Notes under the pieces: model-generated
Seen by the model: the letters and a program-made list of their open reading frames with translations, nothing else
What the model was told of the DNA's origin: nothing
The model's database searches: none
Translations under genes and position numbers: made by a program
Assembly (NCBI GenBank): GCA_033398695.1
Contig: CM065812.1
Coordinates: forward strand, 135,228,858 to 135,292,857
Direction: 5' to 3'
Length of the DNA stretch: 64,000 nt
Source: Orobanche coerulescens
Taxonomy: Eukaryota; Streptophyta; Magnoliopsida; Lamiales; Orobanchaceae
Shown: piece after piece, positions 23,029 to 34,114 of the stretch
Numbering within the stretch: the first letter of the stretch is position 1
How the letters are laid out: each line of letters starts with the position of its first letter

Positions 23029-23223
23029 CTACAATTGATGAAGCAAATATAGCTTCAACTTTTTGCCTTCGGCTATGCGCATTTTGAATTTAGTTTTCTC
23101 AACAATCAATGAGTTCAACGCAACTTTAAGTCTTTTCGCCTTTGACCTTGTTATTCGTCCTTCTGGGACATGTAGTTCGTTATGTGATATGATGTTAGAC
23201 TGGTTCTCATCAATTCCCAACAA
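23029..23223 (-). pseudogene. Possible tail of a Gypsy polyprotein
   Basis: 64 residues on the - strand containing GRITRSKAKRLKVALNSLI. This resembles the basic TRS-x-AK-x-L segment seen in many plant Gypsy polyproteins. Nothing else of the gene is seen, and the frame upstream is closed. It has the same orientation as the primer-like site at 22517-22535, so both may belong to one decayed element. Confidence 0.4.
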
Positions 23224-25290
23224 TCATTTGTCAACGCACTCCATGGTTAGGAGCCATTTGACTTGAGTCTTATCCACCATGAGATATGTTATCACTTAAC
23301 TTAGTTTTCCACTAAGATAAGATTTAACCACAAGCTGCAAGTCAGTTTTGAGAAACTATCTAATTGAAAAGATTGTGGATGCTATAATATAGCACAACTA
23401 AGTTCTGTATCATCGTAGTCGATTCCAGTGCGTTCATGAGAAATCTCGCGTCATTAGGTGAGTTTAACTCCTTCTCTCACCCGCTTTAACAAAGTATAAG
23501 GATATATCTTATATTTGGAGTGTCGGCACCACTTCACCAAATGGCTATCACTTTGTTCATACTGGGGTCGCATATGTTTTTATTTTAGGCTACTGCTACA
23601 ACGTCGCAATTTTAAACGAAGTATGATTCAATTAAACTCATATTCCACGTCATCATCATACGACATTGTTCATAGAGTACTCTTTACAGATTAACATTCA
23701 TTGAGGTGTCCCCCAACGATGACTATAATCTAGAATCACATGAGACGAATGACTTCATTTGATCATATGATCAAGTTTCATGTACTAAACTCATATACAT
23801 TATTAGTGATAGTATTTATCGAACCAAGGCGCATCCCAACAATCTATGAGATCCGTAACCTAGCAACACCACCTACCACAATTCGTATTGTTACCATATC
23901 ACCATTTATAGGTGACGAACATCTATGACTAGACACAATTCTTGCAAATATATTTGCAGCATGTATTTAATATTGTCACTTTAGGGAACTTGGTGAGGCA
24001 CAGTAGGAATAAACTACGATAATTCCAAGTCGTTCTACTCGAACATGACCGCTCGCATCTCCCCCTAACAATGGGAAGACTGACTCATCAAGTGAGATCG
24101 TTTGCCAAGGTATCTTTTAAACAAACTATAAGTGAAAGCGCATGTCATATTCATCATTTATAACTCATCATAATGCATTGTGGTGATGCACTTTGGTAGA
24201 TGAACATATGGACGATAAAGGTTTCCAATTGTTAACATAATTCGGTTAACAAAATGCATACCTTACACTCGTAATTAAGTATTTGAATGATGATAGATAG
24301 AAGTGAATTTAATATGTTTACCTATGCTACATAACTGTAGCTACTGATCTCGATAATTCAATAAAACCGCCACCAAACACCACCAAGATCAAATATAAAG
24401 AAATAATTGAGCCGATGATAGGCCGTTAGTTGTATTGAACCTCCAATGGTTTCTTAAAGAGTTCACTCCCTTCTTAAGTACCAAACATAACAAAATTACG
24501 TGAGGGTGTATAAACGGGTGTTCGAATTCCAAAATCATCGACCTTGTGGTCTGGTCGAAAAGACATCAAATTGGCCATTAGAATGGTTGGTGGTTAGTAA
24601 AGACTTCATTTGAGTGTCACCTCCTTCCAGTCCTCCAAATGGCACTAAGTTTTGTGATAAGGTAGCCTTGGATGTTAAGAGGTATTGGTTAAAATTTCAC
24701 TTAAGAATTGGTCTAAAAATGGGTGAACCGGCCTTTACAATGACTGGTCCATAAGTTGGACAACCAAAAACCCAGGTTTATCAGCTTATCAATCATTGTA
24801 AAAGAAACCGCACATATAAATATTATCACTTGAGTACGGCCATTTGTGAATACCATCATAGTATCATAAGCCACCCAAGCTAACATTTATGATCATGCAT
24901 ATATAAGGACTCGGTTAAATGGAGGACTCAGCGCCATGCATATGTGAGTCATTACATTATCCTCTCTAGCATAGGAGGGTGTCTTCTCCCAATCATGACA
25001 AAGAATAGGCTTTAAGTAAAGAAAGGGGGTCTATGTTATCAGACATGCTTATGAAGGCAATACACGAATGTCATAAATATCATCATCGATCATGAGCCTT
25101 GCTCACGAATCCGCCAATCTACTTCGATAATTTTGATACAACTAACTTCTTTATTCGAAGAAAAAAATAATGTCCATGACAATACCATGGAATAGGGATC
25201 ACCAAAACATGTCCATAATATGGACTATTAAAGTCTAAATATGTCAATGTCCCAATACCTTCTGGTTACAAAAACCGATGCACGCCAGAC

Positions 25291-25592
25291 CATATTGACT
25301 CATGAATATCATTCATACATCCAATATAAGTGATGCATAAAACTTTATTTCTCACAATGAGATATTATGAGTATACACGTTGGCATGAATATCATCCAGT
25401 CATAACATGTTTCAATTGTTACGGAATATATGTGACTAGAAAATGCCATCCATATTGACTCATGAATATCTTTCACACATCCAATATAAGTGATGCATAA
25501 AACTTTATTTCTCACAATGAGATATTATGAGTATACACATTGGCATGAATATCATCCAGTCATAACATAGTTCAATTGTTATGGAATATATG
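25291..25592. repeat. 160 bp tandem duplication, second unit cut by GyB
   Basis: Unit 1 is 25291-25450 and unit 2 starts at 25451 with CATATTGACTCATGAATATC. Unit 2 is interrupted by GyB at 25593 and resumes after 44041 with TGACTAGAAAATGCCATCC. Only a few substitutions separate the units, so the duplication predates GyB but is not old. Confidence 0.85.
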
Positions 25593-25900
25593 TGTAATAT
25601 TTGTATTTTCAGTATAAATTTTTCGTGTTATTTTATCTGAGATATATTGGACAGCATGGTAACTGTACAGTATGGGTAAAATAATTTGAGAACTGAGACA
25701 GTTGTATTTGTATAATGGACGTGATTGGTTGACAGTTATAATTGAGGATATCGTGTATCAGGTTGTTCTAATTTTGATATCGGGTATATCATATGGGAAT
25801 GTTATTGAATTGAGTATATGTATTCAGAATGCCGTATGTTCGTATTTCATATGTCGAGATATTAGACAAGAATAGCTGAAAATGGCTAAGTACAGCCACA

Positions 25901-26204
25901 TTAGCGCATGCTACGATGTATACTTAGCGCACGCTAAGAGATTTGAATTACGTATGCTAAGGAGGACCCCTAACGTACAGACATTCTGGATAAGGTTCGG
26001 AAGGTGGCCGACAGGTAGGCCCAGACTGATTATTATCGGCATTTAGCGTACACTAAGCATAAGTGAGTAGCGCACGCTAAATGTAGATCGGACAAATGAA
26101 TCTTAGCTTTGTCAGGTTACTTTCGGCGCATGTTCCGATAAGGTTAACAGATGTTTGTTATGAAGGACTAGCGCACTCTAAATCCTAAGGTTAGCGCATG
26201 CTAA
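25901..26204 (+). repeat. Phased near-palindrome array, GyB 5' LTR, first part
   Basis: About eight copies of TTAGCGCACGCTAA or variants such as TTAGCGCATGCTAC and TTACGTATGCTAAG. They mostly lie in pairs or short runs at 22-24 bp steps. The run is broken at 26255 by the Athila insertion and continues at 35486. Confidence 0.85.
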
Positions 26205-26249
26205 TTTCAGATCGGTCACAGGGAATCCCGGTAATTGTGGGTGCTTTCA

Positions 26250-26254
26250 GCATG
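26250..26254. other. Left target-site duplication of the Athila element
   Basis: GCATG here, GAATG at 35428-35432: four of five bases agree. The intact GyB 3' LTR reads GCATGTGGGGG at the same site, which confirms the insertion point. Confidence 0.85.
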
Positions 26255-26421
26255 TGTTAGACGTATTTTTATACGCTTATTTATCATTATTTTATATTCA
26301 TTTGAGGTCTAAACCTGCATAAATGAGCCTTTAATGCACTATTCTTTTATGTTTGGCAGGAAATTGGAGTCCGAAAGCTCAAACGATGAAAACGAGCGAA
26401 AACGGCAAATTTTGGCCTGGG

Positions 26422-26596
26422 GCCGCGGCACAAACCAAGTGAGCCGCGGCACACGAAGATGACCTGAAAGTCCCGAGCAAACTGTACCCTGAGCTGCGGC
26501 ACAAGGATGCTGAGCCGCGGCCCAGGAAGAAAAACACGCGCCCAGGCATAGGCGTTGAACACCGTGAGCCGCGGCACAGATTAAGTGAGTCGCGGC
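26422..26596 (+). repeat. GCCGCGGC doublet array in the Athila 5' LTR
   Basis: Six copies of GCCGCGGC (or one-base variants), generally within TGAGCCGCGGCACA. Cores start at 26422, 26443, 26493, 26514, 26568 and 26589: three doublets, each with 21 bp between starts. Flanks favour TGAG before and CACA or CCCA after, so copies share one orientation. The array ends about 100 bp before the TATA box. The 3' LTR copy is at about 34282-34456. Confidence 0.85.
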
Positions 26597-26695
26597 CCAC
26601 GGGGCGGTTTTGATAGAAATTGCCGCGTTTCTGGGCCGTTTTGGAGCCGGTTCTCGACCTAATCACACGGACGCGTTTTGAAGGCTGATGAGAGT

Positions 26696-26703
26696 TATAA
26701 ATA
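26696..26703 (+). promoter_or_regulatory. TATA box of the Athila 5' LTR
   Basis: TATAAATA followed by AGGG. The 3' LTR has the identical box at 34556-34563. It sits downstream of the GCCGCGGC array. Confidence 0.75.
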
Positions 26704-27573
26704 AGGGTTTAAGGTCATAATTGAGGGGATTATCATCGAAAGATCGATCATCATCAAGTAAGAGAAGCAGAAACCACCAAGGAGCAGAGAGCGTAAGCTA
26801 GAGAACGGAGGAATCCGAGCTCTTCAACTGCGTTTGATCTTTATGCTTTCTTCAATTATTTCTGTATTTTTATTCTTTAGCATGTCAGACTAAAACCCTG
26901 TTCTAGGATTTTGATGAAACCGAGGCTTTGACGAATTTGCTTTTGATTGTCTATATAATTCCCTTTTCTGTTGAGGTTTCCCAATTGTTTTTAATGCTTT
27001 CAATTGTGTGGCCTATAATTGAATTGTTTTAATTACGCAACTCGAATCGGGAGAGGAGAGTTGGTGAGGATATATTGGTGAGAACCGTTTTATCTTGTGA
27101 GATAGGAATATACTCATAGGAACTACGTGGCCTTTTTGAAGATTCCGTGCCTTTTGCCTATTGTCGAATTAATTCACCTAGGGATAGAGTGTATTATTCG
27201 CCTTAGAAAAATTTACTGACCTTGGGAGAGGCGGTAGAGTACTTTAGCAACCTTCGCCTTCAATAAACCCGGAAATCATTAACTTCAGATAATCGAGAGT
27301 AAATTCCGATAAACCGAGGTGGATTCACAATCCTAGATTTATTCCTTAATTGATTTTCTTCCTTTGAATAATTGATTCTATCATTCCTTTGTTTTTAGTA
27401 ATTTCCCTTAATTATTACTTGCAACTAAAATTTCGACAGTTCAGATAAAAATAGGATACTCGTAAATCGGTATTTAGTAATTCAGTCCTCGTGGGAACGA
27501 TATCTTACTCATCATTTTATTACTTGTCTACGATAACGTGCACTTGCGTTGAACGAAATCCGCAACAAGTTTT

Positions 27574-27591
27574 TGGCGCCGTTGCCGGGGA
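27574..27591 (+). other. Primer-binding site of the Athila element
   Basis: TGGCGCCGTTGCCGGGGA, six bases after the 5' LTR. This is the tRNA-Asp-type primer site typical of Athila/Tat Gypsy elements. Confidence 0.92.
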
Positions 27592-27703
27592 CTGATTATT
27601 CTACTAATATCGATTTCAGTATTTCTAGTCTTAGTTTGAACTTTTTTTTATTTATTTTTGTGTAATTTATTTGTTTTTCCTTGCAGGAATTTCCGGTTAG
27701 TGC

Positions 27704-30006
27704 ATGAGAAAATTCAGTAACGAAGGCCTACTACCTTTGGATACCGAACTCGAGCGCACTCTTCGGAGAAGCAAGAAGGAGAAACGAGAGCTACCGACAA
27801 CAGTCACCATGGCCGATAATACCGAAAATCACGGAGTAGATAATCTTGTGCAACAAGCTCAACCGGCATTAGCACTCCGCGATTATGCTATGCCACAAAT
27901 AAATGCAAACTTTTCGGGGATTCGGCGTCTAACTATCCAAGCCAAAAACATTGAAATCAAGCCGGCTATTATTCAGATGGTGCAAGCAAGCCAGTTTTGT
28001 GGATTGGCGAACGTTGACCCCAACGCACATATTGCTTTGTTTCTTGAGATTTGTGACACCTTTAAAAATAACGGTGTCACCGATGATGCTATTCGTCTGA
28101 CGCTTTTCCCTTTCTCTTTGAGGGACAAAGCCAAATTTTGGTTGAATTCTTTACCGCCGGGCTCTATCACGACGTGGGCGGAATTAGCACAAGCCTTCCT
28201 GGCCAAGTTCTTCCCACCATCAAAGACGGCAAGACTGAGGAACGAAATTACCACCTTCGGGCAATTTGATATGGAGTTGCTTCACGAAGCTTGGGAGCGA
28301 TACAAGGATTTACTGAGGAGATGCCCACACCATGGCTTACCGGACTCGCTACAAATTCAGACATTTTATAATGGATTGAGTGCTTATACATGCACTCTTG
28401 TTGATGCATCCGCTGGAGGAGCGTTGATGGGAAAAACGATGGCCGAAGCACACTCTTTATTGGAGGCGATGGCTGCAAATGTGTATCAGTGGCCGTCCGA
28501 ATGAGTAAACCCGAAACGAGTTATGGAAATCTCCAATAACGATCCGATCTCTGCATTATCAGCTCAAGTCGCCGCATTAACTCATCAACTTCAAGCCTTT
28601 TCACATGATCCTTCCCCCGTTACCATTGAATCGTGCAATTGGTGCAACGGATCTCATCCTAGCGCAGAGTGCCAAGTCGGAAACCCTTTCGAGCAACCTC
28701 CGATGGAACAAGCTCAGTTCGTGGGGAACGGGAACCGACAAAATAATCCGTACTCCAACACTTATAATCCGGGATGGCGTAATCATCCTAACTTTTCATG
28801 GAAGAACGGACAAAATTTAAACCAACCTCCGTTTGCTCAGAACCAACAACAACCTCCTCCCGCTCCAAAAATTTCTCTAGAGGAAGCAATGGCGAAATTG
28901 GCAGCAAACACGAGTCAGTTCATAGCCCGCATGTAGGCGACCTTATAAAACCATTCCGCTTCTATTCGCAACTTGGAGGTCCAATTAGGCCAAATTGCTA
29001 ATGTATTAACAGCTCGCCCGGAGGGTACCTTGCCAAGTACGACTAAAACGAATCCCAGAGAGAGTATTAATGCCATCAGTTTGAGAAGCGGGAAAGAAGT
29101 GTGTAACCAGCCCGAGAGGAACGAGAAGAGAAGTGAAGATGAGGAGAAGAAAAACTCGGTGAATGAGGAATCACAAAATTCGAGACCCTATATACTGTTT
29201 CCTGACAATCCAAAGGCATATGTGCCACCCGTCCCGTTTCCACAGCGTTTGCAAAAGCAGAAATTGGACAAGCAATTTTCCAAGTTTCTTGACGGCTTCA
29301 AGAAACTGCATATAAATATTCCATTTGCTGATGCCTTGGAACAAATGCCGAGCTATGTGAAGTTTATGAAGGAAATCTTATCAAATAAAAGGAAGCTCGA
29401 GGAATATGAAACGGTGACACTGACTGAAGAGTGCAGCGCGATTCTACAGAAAAAGCTTCCGCCAAAATTGAAGGATCCAGGAAGCTTCAATATACCGTGC
29501 GCCATAGGAACCTCTCTTTTGATAGGGCATTGTGCGATCTCGGCGCTAGCATTAATCTGATGCCTCTTTCTATATTTAAGAAGCTAGGCATTGGGGAAGT
29601 AAAGCCGACGACAATCTCGCTGCAATTAGCGGATCGATCTATCAAGTACCCGAGGGGGGTAATAGAAGACGTTTTAGTCAAGGTAGATAAGTTCATCTTT
29701 CCAGCTGATTTCATTGTGCTCGATATGGAGGAGGATCAAGACATCCCAATTATTTTGGGAAGACCATTCTTAGCTACCGGCCGAACTCTCATAGACGTGG
29801 AAAAAGGGAGACTCACTCTGCGGGTTCAAGATGAGCAAGTCACTTTCCAAGTGTTTAAATCCTTTCCGTGTCCAAGTAGTGTTGAAAAGAGTTCACAAAT
29901 TCAAAGTGTAGATACCTTTGCGAAGGACGCACACCGGGAGAGTTGTCGGTCGAAGTGTTCAGAATCCATTTCAGATGCTCCGACGTCTGAGAAAAATGTA
30001 GAATGA
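27704..30006 (+). pseudogene. gag: Athila gag and protease, broken
   Basis: ATG 27704 opens 266 residues. MADNTENHG near residue 36 may be the original start. ANFSGIRRLTIQAKNIEIKP and FPFSLRDKAKFWLNSLPPGS are typical of the Athila gag capsid domain, as is FNGLSAYT-like FYNGLSAYTCTLVDASAGGA. TGA at 28502-28504 interrupts the frame, which continues with a zinc finger, CNWCNGSHPSAEC, and a Q/N/P-rich segment to TAG at 28934-28936. It goes on to NAISLRSGKEV and KLHINIPFADALEQMP. A frameshift near 29510 leads to the aspartic protease: ALCDLGASINLMP (active Asp), then DIPIILGRPFLATGRTLIDV. The reading ends at 30006. Several stops look like C-to-T changes at CpG. Confidence 0.88.
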
Positions 30007-30024
30007 GTCGCATATTTTAGGCAT

Positions 30025-30312
30025 TTGGACATGGCGTCTTCATCAACCGTTCATACACCAATGAAAAATCCTAATGTTGTCATAAGTTCGTTCGAGAAAA
30101 AAGAGAATAAGCCGGAAGTAAAACGGATGCCAAGTCATGGGAAAAATGGGTGTTTCGGAAAGTTGTTTTTATTGAACTCTTTTCGCAAGGAACATTGGGT
30201 TTCCAAACCAAAAATTGGATTGTTAAAGGCCAATGGTCAAAAATTTAAAACACACTTTAAGGGTTCGATGGACGGGGCGGAGTTCAAATGGTGTTTGCGA
30301 AAAGCGAACTGA
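30025..30312 (+). pseudogene. Remnant after the protease: tail of Athila pol
   Basis: 95 residues that include IGLLKANGQKFKTHF, similar to the K-V-N-G-Q-R-L-K segment found near the end of Athila polyproteins. The missing RT, RNase H and integrase would be expected between 30006 and here, so the internal deletion probably has its junction close to 30010-30160. The assignment rests on one short segment. Confidence 0.45.
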
Positions 30313-30352
30313 TTTTCAAAAAGTCCGGCTGAAGACTATAAACTTAGCGCTT

Positions 30353-30370
30353 CTCGGGAGGCAACCCGAG
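30353..30370 (+). other. Conserved Athila/Tat hairpin after pol
   Basis: CTCGGG-AGGCAA-CCCGAG forms a perfect 6 bp stem with a 6-base loop, preceded by TTAGCGCTT. A hairpin of this form (GGGAGGCAACCC core) commonly follows pol in Athila/Tat elements. It is intact here although RT and integrase are gone. Its role is not established; it may act in the RNA. Confidence 0.65.
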
Positions 30371-30524
30371 TATTAGTTGTATATTTTTGTGTGTCAGTAT
30401 TTTCTTGCATTTTTGGATCTTTATTTTTCGTCATTTTAGCTTGGATATGCTTATCTCTCATGCTCTTGATGTTTTCTGTTGAAAATTTTGTGCAGAAATC
30501 ACCCAGGGAAGAATTCATGCCTGA

Positions 30525-30856
30525 GCCGCGGCATAAGGATAGCGAGCCGCGGCACACACAAGTGAAGAAAAAAGGGCCAAACCAAACTGTACTATGTGCC
30601 GCGGCACGACCTTACTGAGCCGCGACACACCAGATCCCTGAGCCGCGGCACGTTGCTGCTGAGCCGCGGCACGCCAATTGCCAAAAATCTGCCTAAGAGG
30701 CTGTACTCTATGCCGCGGCACAGACCAAATGAGCCACGACACACTAACATCCTGAGCTGCGGCACCCGTATGCTGAGCCGCGGCACATGGCGATGGAACA
30801 AAGAAGCCCGGGCAGGCTGTACTCTTGGCCGCGACTCACTTATACTGTGCCGCGGC
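30525..30856 (+). repeat. Internal GCCGCGGC array, 21 bp phased
   Basis: Twelve cores by hand: 30525, 30546, 30598, 30619, 30642, 30663, 30712, 30733, 30756, 30777, 30828 and 30849. Within groups the steps are 21, 23 and 21 bp; groups start 114-116 bp apart. CTGTACT precedes each group, as in the LTR array, so this is an expanded copy of the LTR promoter array. It ends about 680 bp before the env-position ORF. The antisense reading gives several long spurious ORFs. Confidence 0.85.
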
Positions 30857-31000
30857 CCCTGCTGCGAATTTGAACAGCCCAGCAACCCTTTATGACTCAA
30901 TCGACCGAACATTGTAAGTATTTTTTCCCTTCCTTTGCACAAGCACTCGGCCGACCCCCTCTCAACTTTTCTTCTTCTTGCATCCTTCAAGCAAAGCAAG

Positions 31001-31526
31001 GTAATTCTAAATTCCTAATCTTAATTGCTATATGAATTGAAAGGTGAGGTGTTGTTATTCAATCAAATCTTGAATATGTTTTTTTTAGTTCTATCAAAGG
31101 TTGAGTTGGGAATTTGAAGTTTTTGATTGATCATTGATTTTATCTGTAGATTATGAAGGAATTGTTTATGTTATATATCGTTTGTCATGATGATCGATTT
31201 GAGGATGTTATTTTTGGGGATTGAAGTAAGCTATTACAATGCTTGTTCTTCATTTGAATTCATGCATTCAAGGTGTTTGATGAAATGCATAAATGAAAAT
31301 TTTTCTTTGTTAAGTCAATGTTTTGAAACTTTGTGCAAACGAAATTGTTTATGGATTTACAGCGTACCCCAACCCTTACGACAAGTTTAAACGTGAAAGC
31401 TCAATTTTAATTTTCTCTCACGACGGTGCTAGCTCGTTAAACTCTTTATTCACGTTTTGTGTATCTTTAGTCAAGTGGTGTCGTTTTCCTTACAGCTTAA
31501 GTAGTTTCCGTTGTTTATCTTTTCAG
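31001..31526 (+). other. Possible 5'-leader intron before the Athila 3' ORF
   Basis: GCAAG|GTAATTCT at 31001 fits a donor and TTATCTTTTCAG|GAAC ending at 31526 fits an acceptor with a T-rich tract. ATG of the next ORF lies ten bases on. A second donor, GTAAGT, is at 30914. The interior is T-rich and non-coding. Spliced expression of env-position ORFs is known for some Athila/Tat elements; here it is inference from sequence alone. Confidence 0.45.
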
Positions 31527-31535
31527 GAACTCGCC

Positions 31536-32846
31536 ATGGCCAGAAAGAGAAAGGTTAGCACAAGGGCTAGGATGCAATCGTCTCCCACACGAGGGGAAAC
31601 TTCACGAAGCCGAGCCGAGTTGGAGTCGCACCAATTCTCCGGCCCAGAAATCCATAAAATATTCAATGAAAAGATTCGTCCTCGACCTTTGATTCCGGAG
31701 CGGGGATTCACTCCAGCCCCCCAAGACGGGGAGCTTCTGACGATTATCGATGAGATGGGGTGGGCCCATTTCGATGTGCCTCCCGAGCCGGTGGTGATCT
31801 CTATTGTACAGTAGTTTTATGCTAGTGCTCTGCTGAAGCATATCCGAGCAGGGCAGATGATATCGCAGTCAGATACTCGGACGCAGGTCGTTGTCCGAGG
31901 CATTACGGTGGATTTTTCAGTAGCCGTCATTTGGAGATTATTCGAGCTTCCTGTGGTGGATGAGACGGCTTATACGCGAGCTATGAGTGGCCTCACGAGG
32001 GAGGCCCTGCTTGAGACACTTACACAGCCCGGCTCCGTCTAGGAGATGCGCGCCCCGGGTTCCTCGGCCTTCTACTTTAAGAGCTCGCGCCTCAGTCGGC
32101 TTGGGCGAGCCTGGTTGTACTTCATCTGCGCACGTATTGATCCTACCTCGCAGATCCGCTCTGTTTTACTCTCTTGGGCCCGTACATTATATGCTATCAC
32201 TTCCGGGGTCAGATTCGATGTGGCCCCTGTTCTGGTCCGATCTATCTTCCAGTGTATTCAGGCAGGGGCCAAGACGGGGCTGAAGCACCCCTCTCTCATC
32301 TGTGCTCTATGCCGCCAGTCGGGCATGACGTGGTCGGATGATGAGCCGATGCTGGACCCTCAGGGTCCGATTGATCATCGCATCATTTCTCACTTCTACC
32401 AGTGGGGAGGAGCGCCAACACACGCTCGGGGGCGAGGATTTCTACTTGATGAGGCACACGAGCAGTCCCCCGAGCCTCTTCTTCTGACGCATAGGCAGGC
32501 AGAGTCCAGCCCGCCGCCCGATAGAGAGCACTTGCAGGCGATGTTCGACGGTGTGAGAGAGGAGATGAGGAGAGAGAGAGAGAGAGTCACTTGGCTGCTT
32601 GGAGAGAGGAGATGCGGACGGAGAGAAAGAGCATCCTCGCAGCCGTCCGAGACGAGGTGAGAGAGCAGGCCCGCCGGGCCAACTGACGTGAGACGAGGCG
32701 CTTGGCAGCAAGAGATGCTTACCACCAGGAGCACCTTGCTGCATGGACGGACGGCCCACATTATGCACCCGGATGGGCCATTCATTCCACCCGTTCGGCC
32801 AGCCACGCCACCCTCTTCACCGGACGATGCCGGCACCAGTGCATGA
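31536..32846 (+). pseudogene. Athila env-position ORF (putative plant transposon protein type), broken
   Basis: ATG 31536 follows an acceptor-like site. The frame opens MARKRKVSTRARMQSSPTRG and is basic. TAG at 31812-31814 and 32040-32042 are in frame, and reading across them gives VRGITVDFSVAVIWRLFELP and FICARIDPTSQIRSVLLSWA. These resemble the putative plant transposon protein domain found in the extra ORF of Athila elements. An AG microsatellite near 32571-32586 causes a shift; the best frame continues REEMRTERKSIL to about 32780, then returns to the first frame with a Pro-rich end and TGA 32844-32846. No membrane helix or signal peptide is seen. The role is unknown. Confidence 0.72.
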
Positions 32847-34100
32847 GCAGACAGTAGGGGAGTACTTGACCTTTTCTTTTATTGCATATTACATTTTGTG
32901 TACATTGAGGTCAATGTACGTCCTAAGTTTGGAGGGGTTTTACTTTCTGTTGCTGTACTTATTCGTTTGCATTTTTCATTATTTTTCGTTATTTTTTTTT
33001 TGTTGCTAGCCTTGCTTGTCGTGATATTATTTGCATTCGTGAATTTTTCGTGCTTCTTTTTGTGTAAAACTGATGTTACGATACTGATTTCTCTCTGAAG
33101 AAACGGTTGAGTTTTAGTTGAGTTGTAGTCAATGATATCTGTTTCTGTTGAGTATTCATTTAGGTCTGAAATTTTTTCGTTATTGTAGAAATCTTAGCAG
33201 ATAAGAAAGGAGACATACGTGTTTTCAAATCGCCGTCTATACGTTTGGTTATACTTTTCGGTTAGCTAGTCGTATAGTAACATAAGTCGTGTGGGCACTT
33301 AATTTGAGTTTAGAGTCGGACAGTTTTTCCCAAAAGTCGAGATATTAATTGTTCTATGATGGGAAGTTTAGTAACCGGGGGTATTCACGTGACCCGTTGT
33401 TTACTCTCGCGTAAAACGACAACCCTGATTAGACTAGTGGTTTAGAGATTTCGCATGTGCCGATGATGGGGAGCCTAGTAACTGGGGGTATTCGCGTGAC
33501 CCGTTGTTTACTCTCGCGTAAAACAGCGACCTTGAATCAGACATGCGGGAATAGCTATTCGAGTTGTTTCTCCGCTGTAGAGGGGAACTTAGTAACTAGA
33601 AGCATCCATGTGCCCCATGAGTGTCTTTTACGTCAAACGGTTCCCCAATACATGAGAATGGAATTCCACCCTAGGATTATCCCGATGAAACATCCCGAGA
33701 TCCGAACCTAGTGGTCAACTCGAATCATCTTATTGAGCATATATAAGGGAATACTATCCGAGGGTTATTTTTGATGATGAAACTCTTGAGATTTTTGTCA
33801 CTAGACTGTGGGACTGGGCGAGTTGGCTCGTTTATTTTAACCCTTCATATTGGCGGTCGATTAAATTCACGCTTGTTAATCTTTGAGCTTGATTTTCTTC
33901 ATGAATGATTGATTAGGACTGAAATTGGTTACTTTGTGGAATCAGTGTCCTGGACATGACTCACTATTACGATACTTGTATTATTCTTTGAGATTTTCAG
34001 GGTAGTATTGATTAAGTTGAGCACTATGGACTTGCACGATTATTCACGATACTTTTTGTTTGAAATTGATAATTTTTGCTTGAGGACAAGCAAAGGCTCA
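32847..34100 (+). other. Athila 3' non-coding region
   Basis: T-rich to 33350, then the three-unit repeat listed separately, then non-coding DNA to the polypurine tract. The ORFs at 32743-33009 and 33457-33711 have no domain. GACAAGCAAAGGCTCAAG before the tract is typical of Athila ends. Confidence 0.65.
33353..33655 (+). repeat. Three-unit repeat in the Athila 3' region
   Basis: Units near 33353-33434, 33459-33542 and 33574-33655. The first two share GGGGGTATTC and GTGACCCGTTGTTTACTCTC. The third is more divergent. The period is about 105-115 bp. Confidence 0.75.
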
Positions 34101-34114
34101 AGTTTGGGGGTATT
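34101..34114 (+). other. Polypurine tract of the Athila element
   Basis: AGTTTGGGGGTATT directly before the 3' LTR start TGTTAGG. Athila elements commonly use the TTTGGGGG form. Confidence 0.8.

Larger units (their letters stand above)
21507..25290. other. Unassigned intergenic DNA
   Basis: No gene is supported. Open frames at 21412-21879 and 21591-21899 cross or adjoin the GyA boundary and show no domain. The region includes C/T-rich stretches (21600-21760), T-rich runs (21950-22010, 22310-22380), a short TA run (22294-22310), and a possible - strand retroelement relic (22517-23223, listed separately). From 23230 to 25290 I see only A/T-rich non-coding sequence. Confidence 0.6.
26255..27567 (+). 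repeat. Athila 5' LTR
   Basis: 1313 bp, TGTTAGACG to CGCAACA. The GCCGCGGC array is at 26422-26596 and the TATA box at 26696-26703. Compared with the 3' LTR there are no net indels. Confidence 0.93.

Noticed and set aside
30525..30856. Looks like a CRISPR array: short repeats with unique spacers of even length
   Set aside because: The repeats are only 8-14 bp, the context is a plant retrotransposon, no cas genes exist, and spacing follows 21 bp steps with grouped gaps. A protein-binding array fits better. The same applies to 5021-5101 and the TAGCG arrays.
30592..30999. 135-residue and other frames antisense to the Athila internal array
   Set aside because: Produced by the repeated GCCGCGGC words (repeating RGS/PRH words). 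No homology to a known family recognised.
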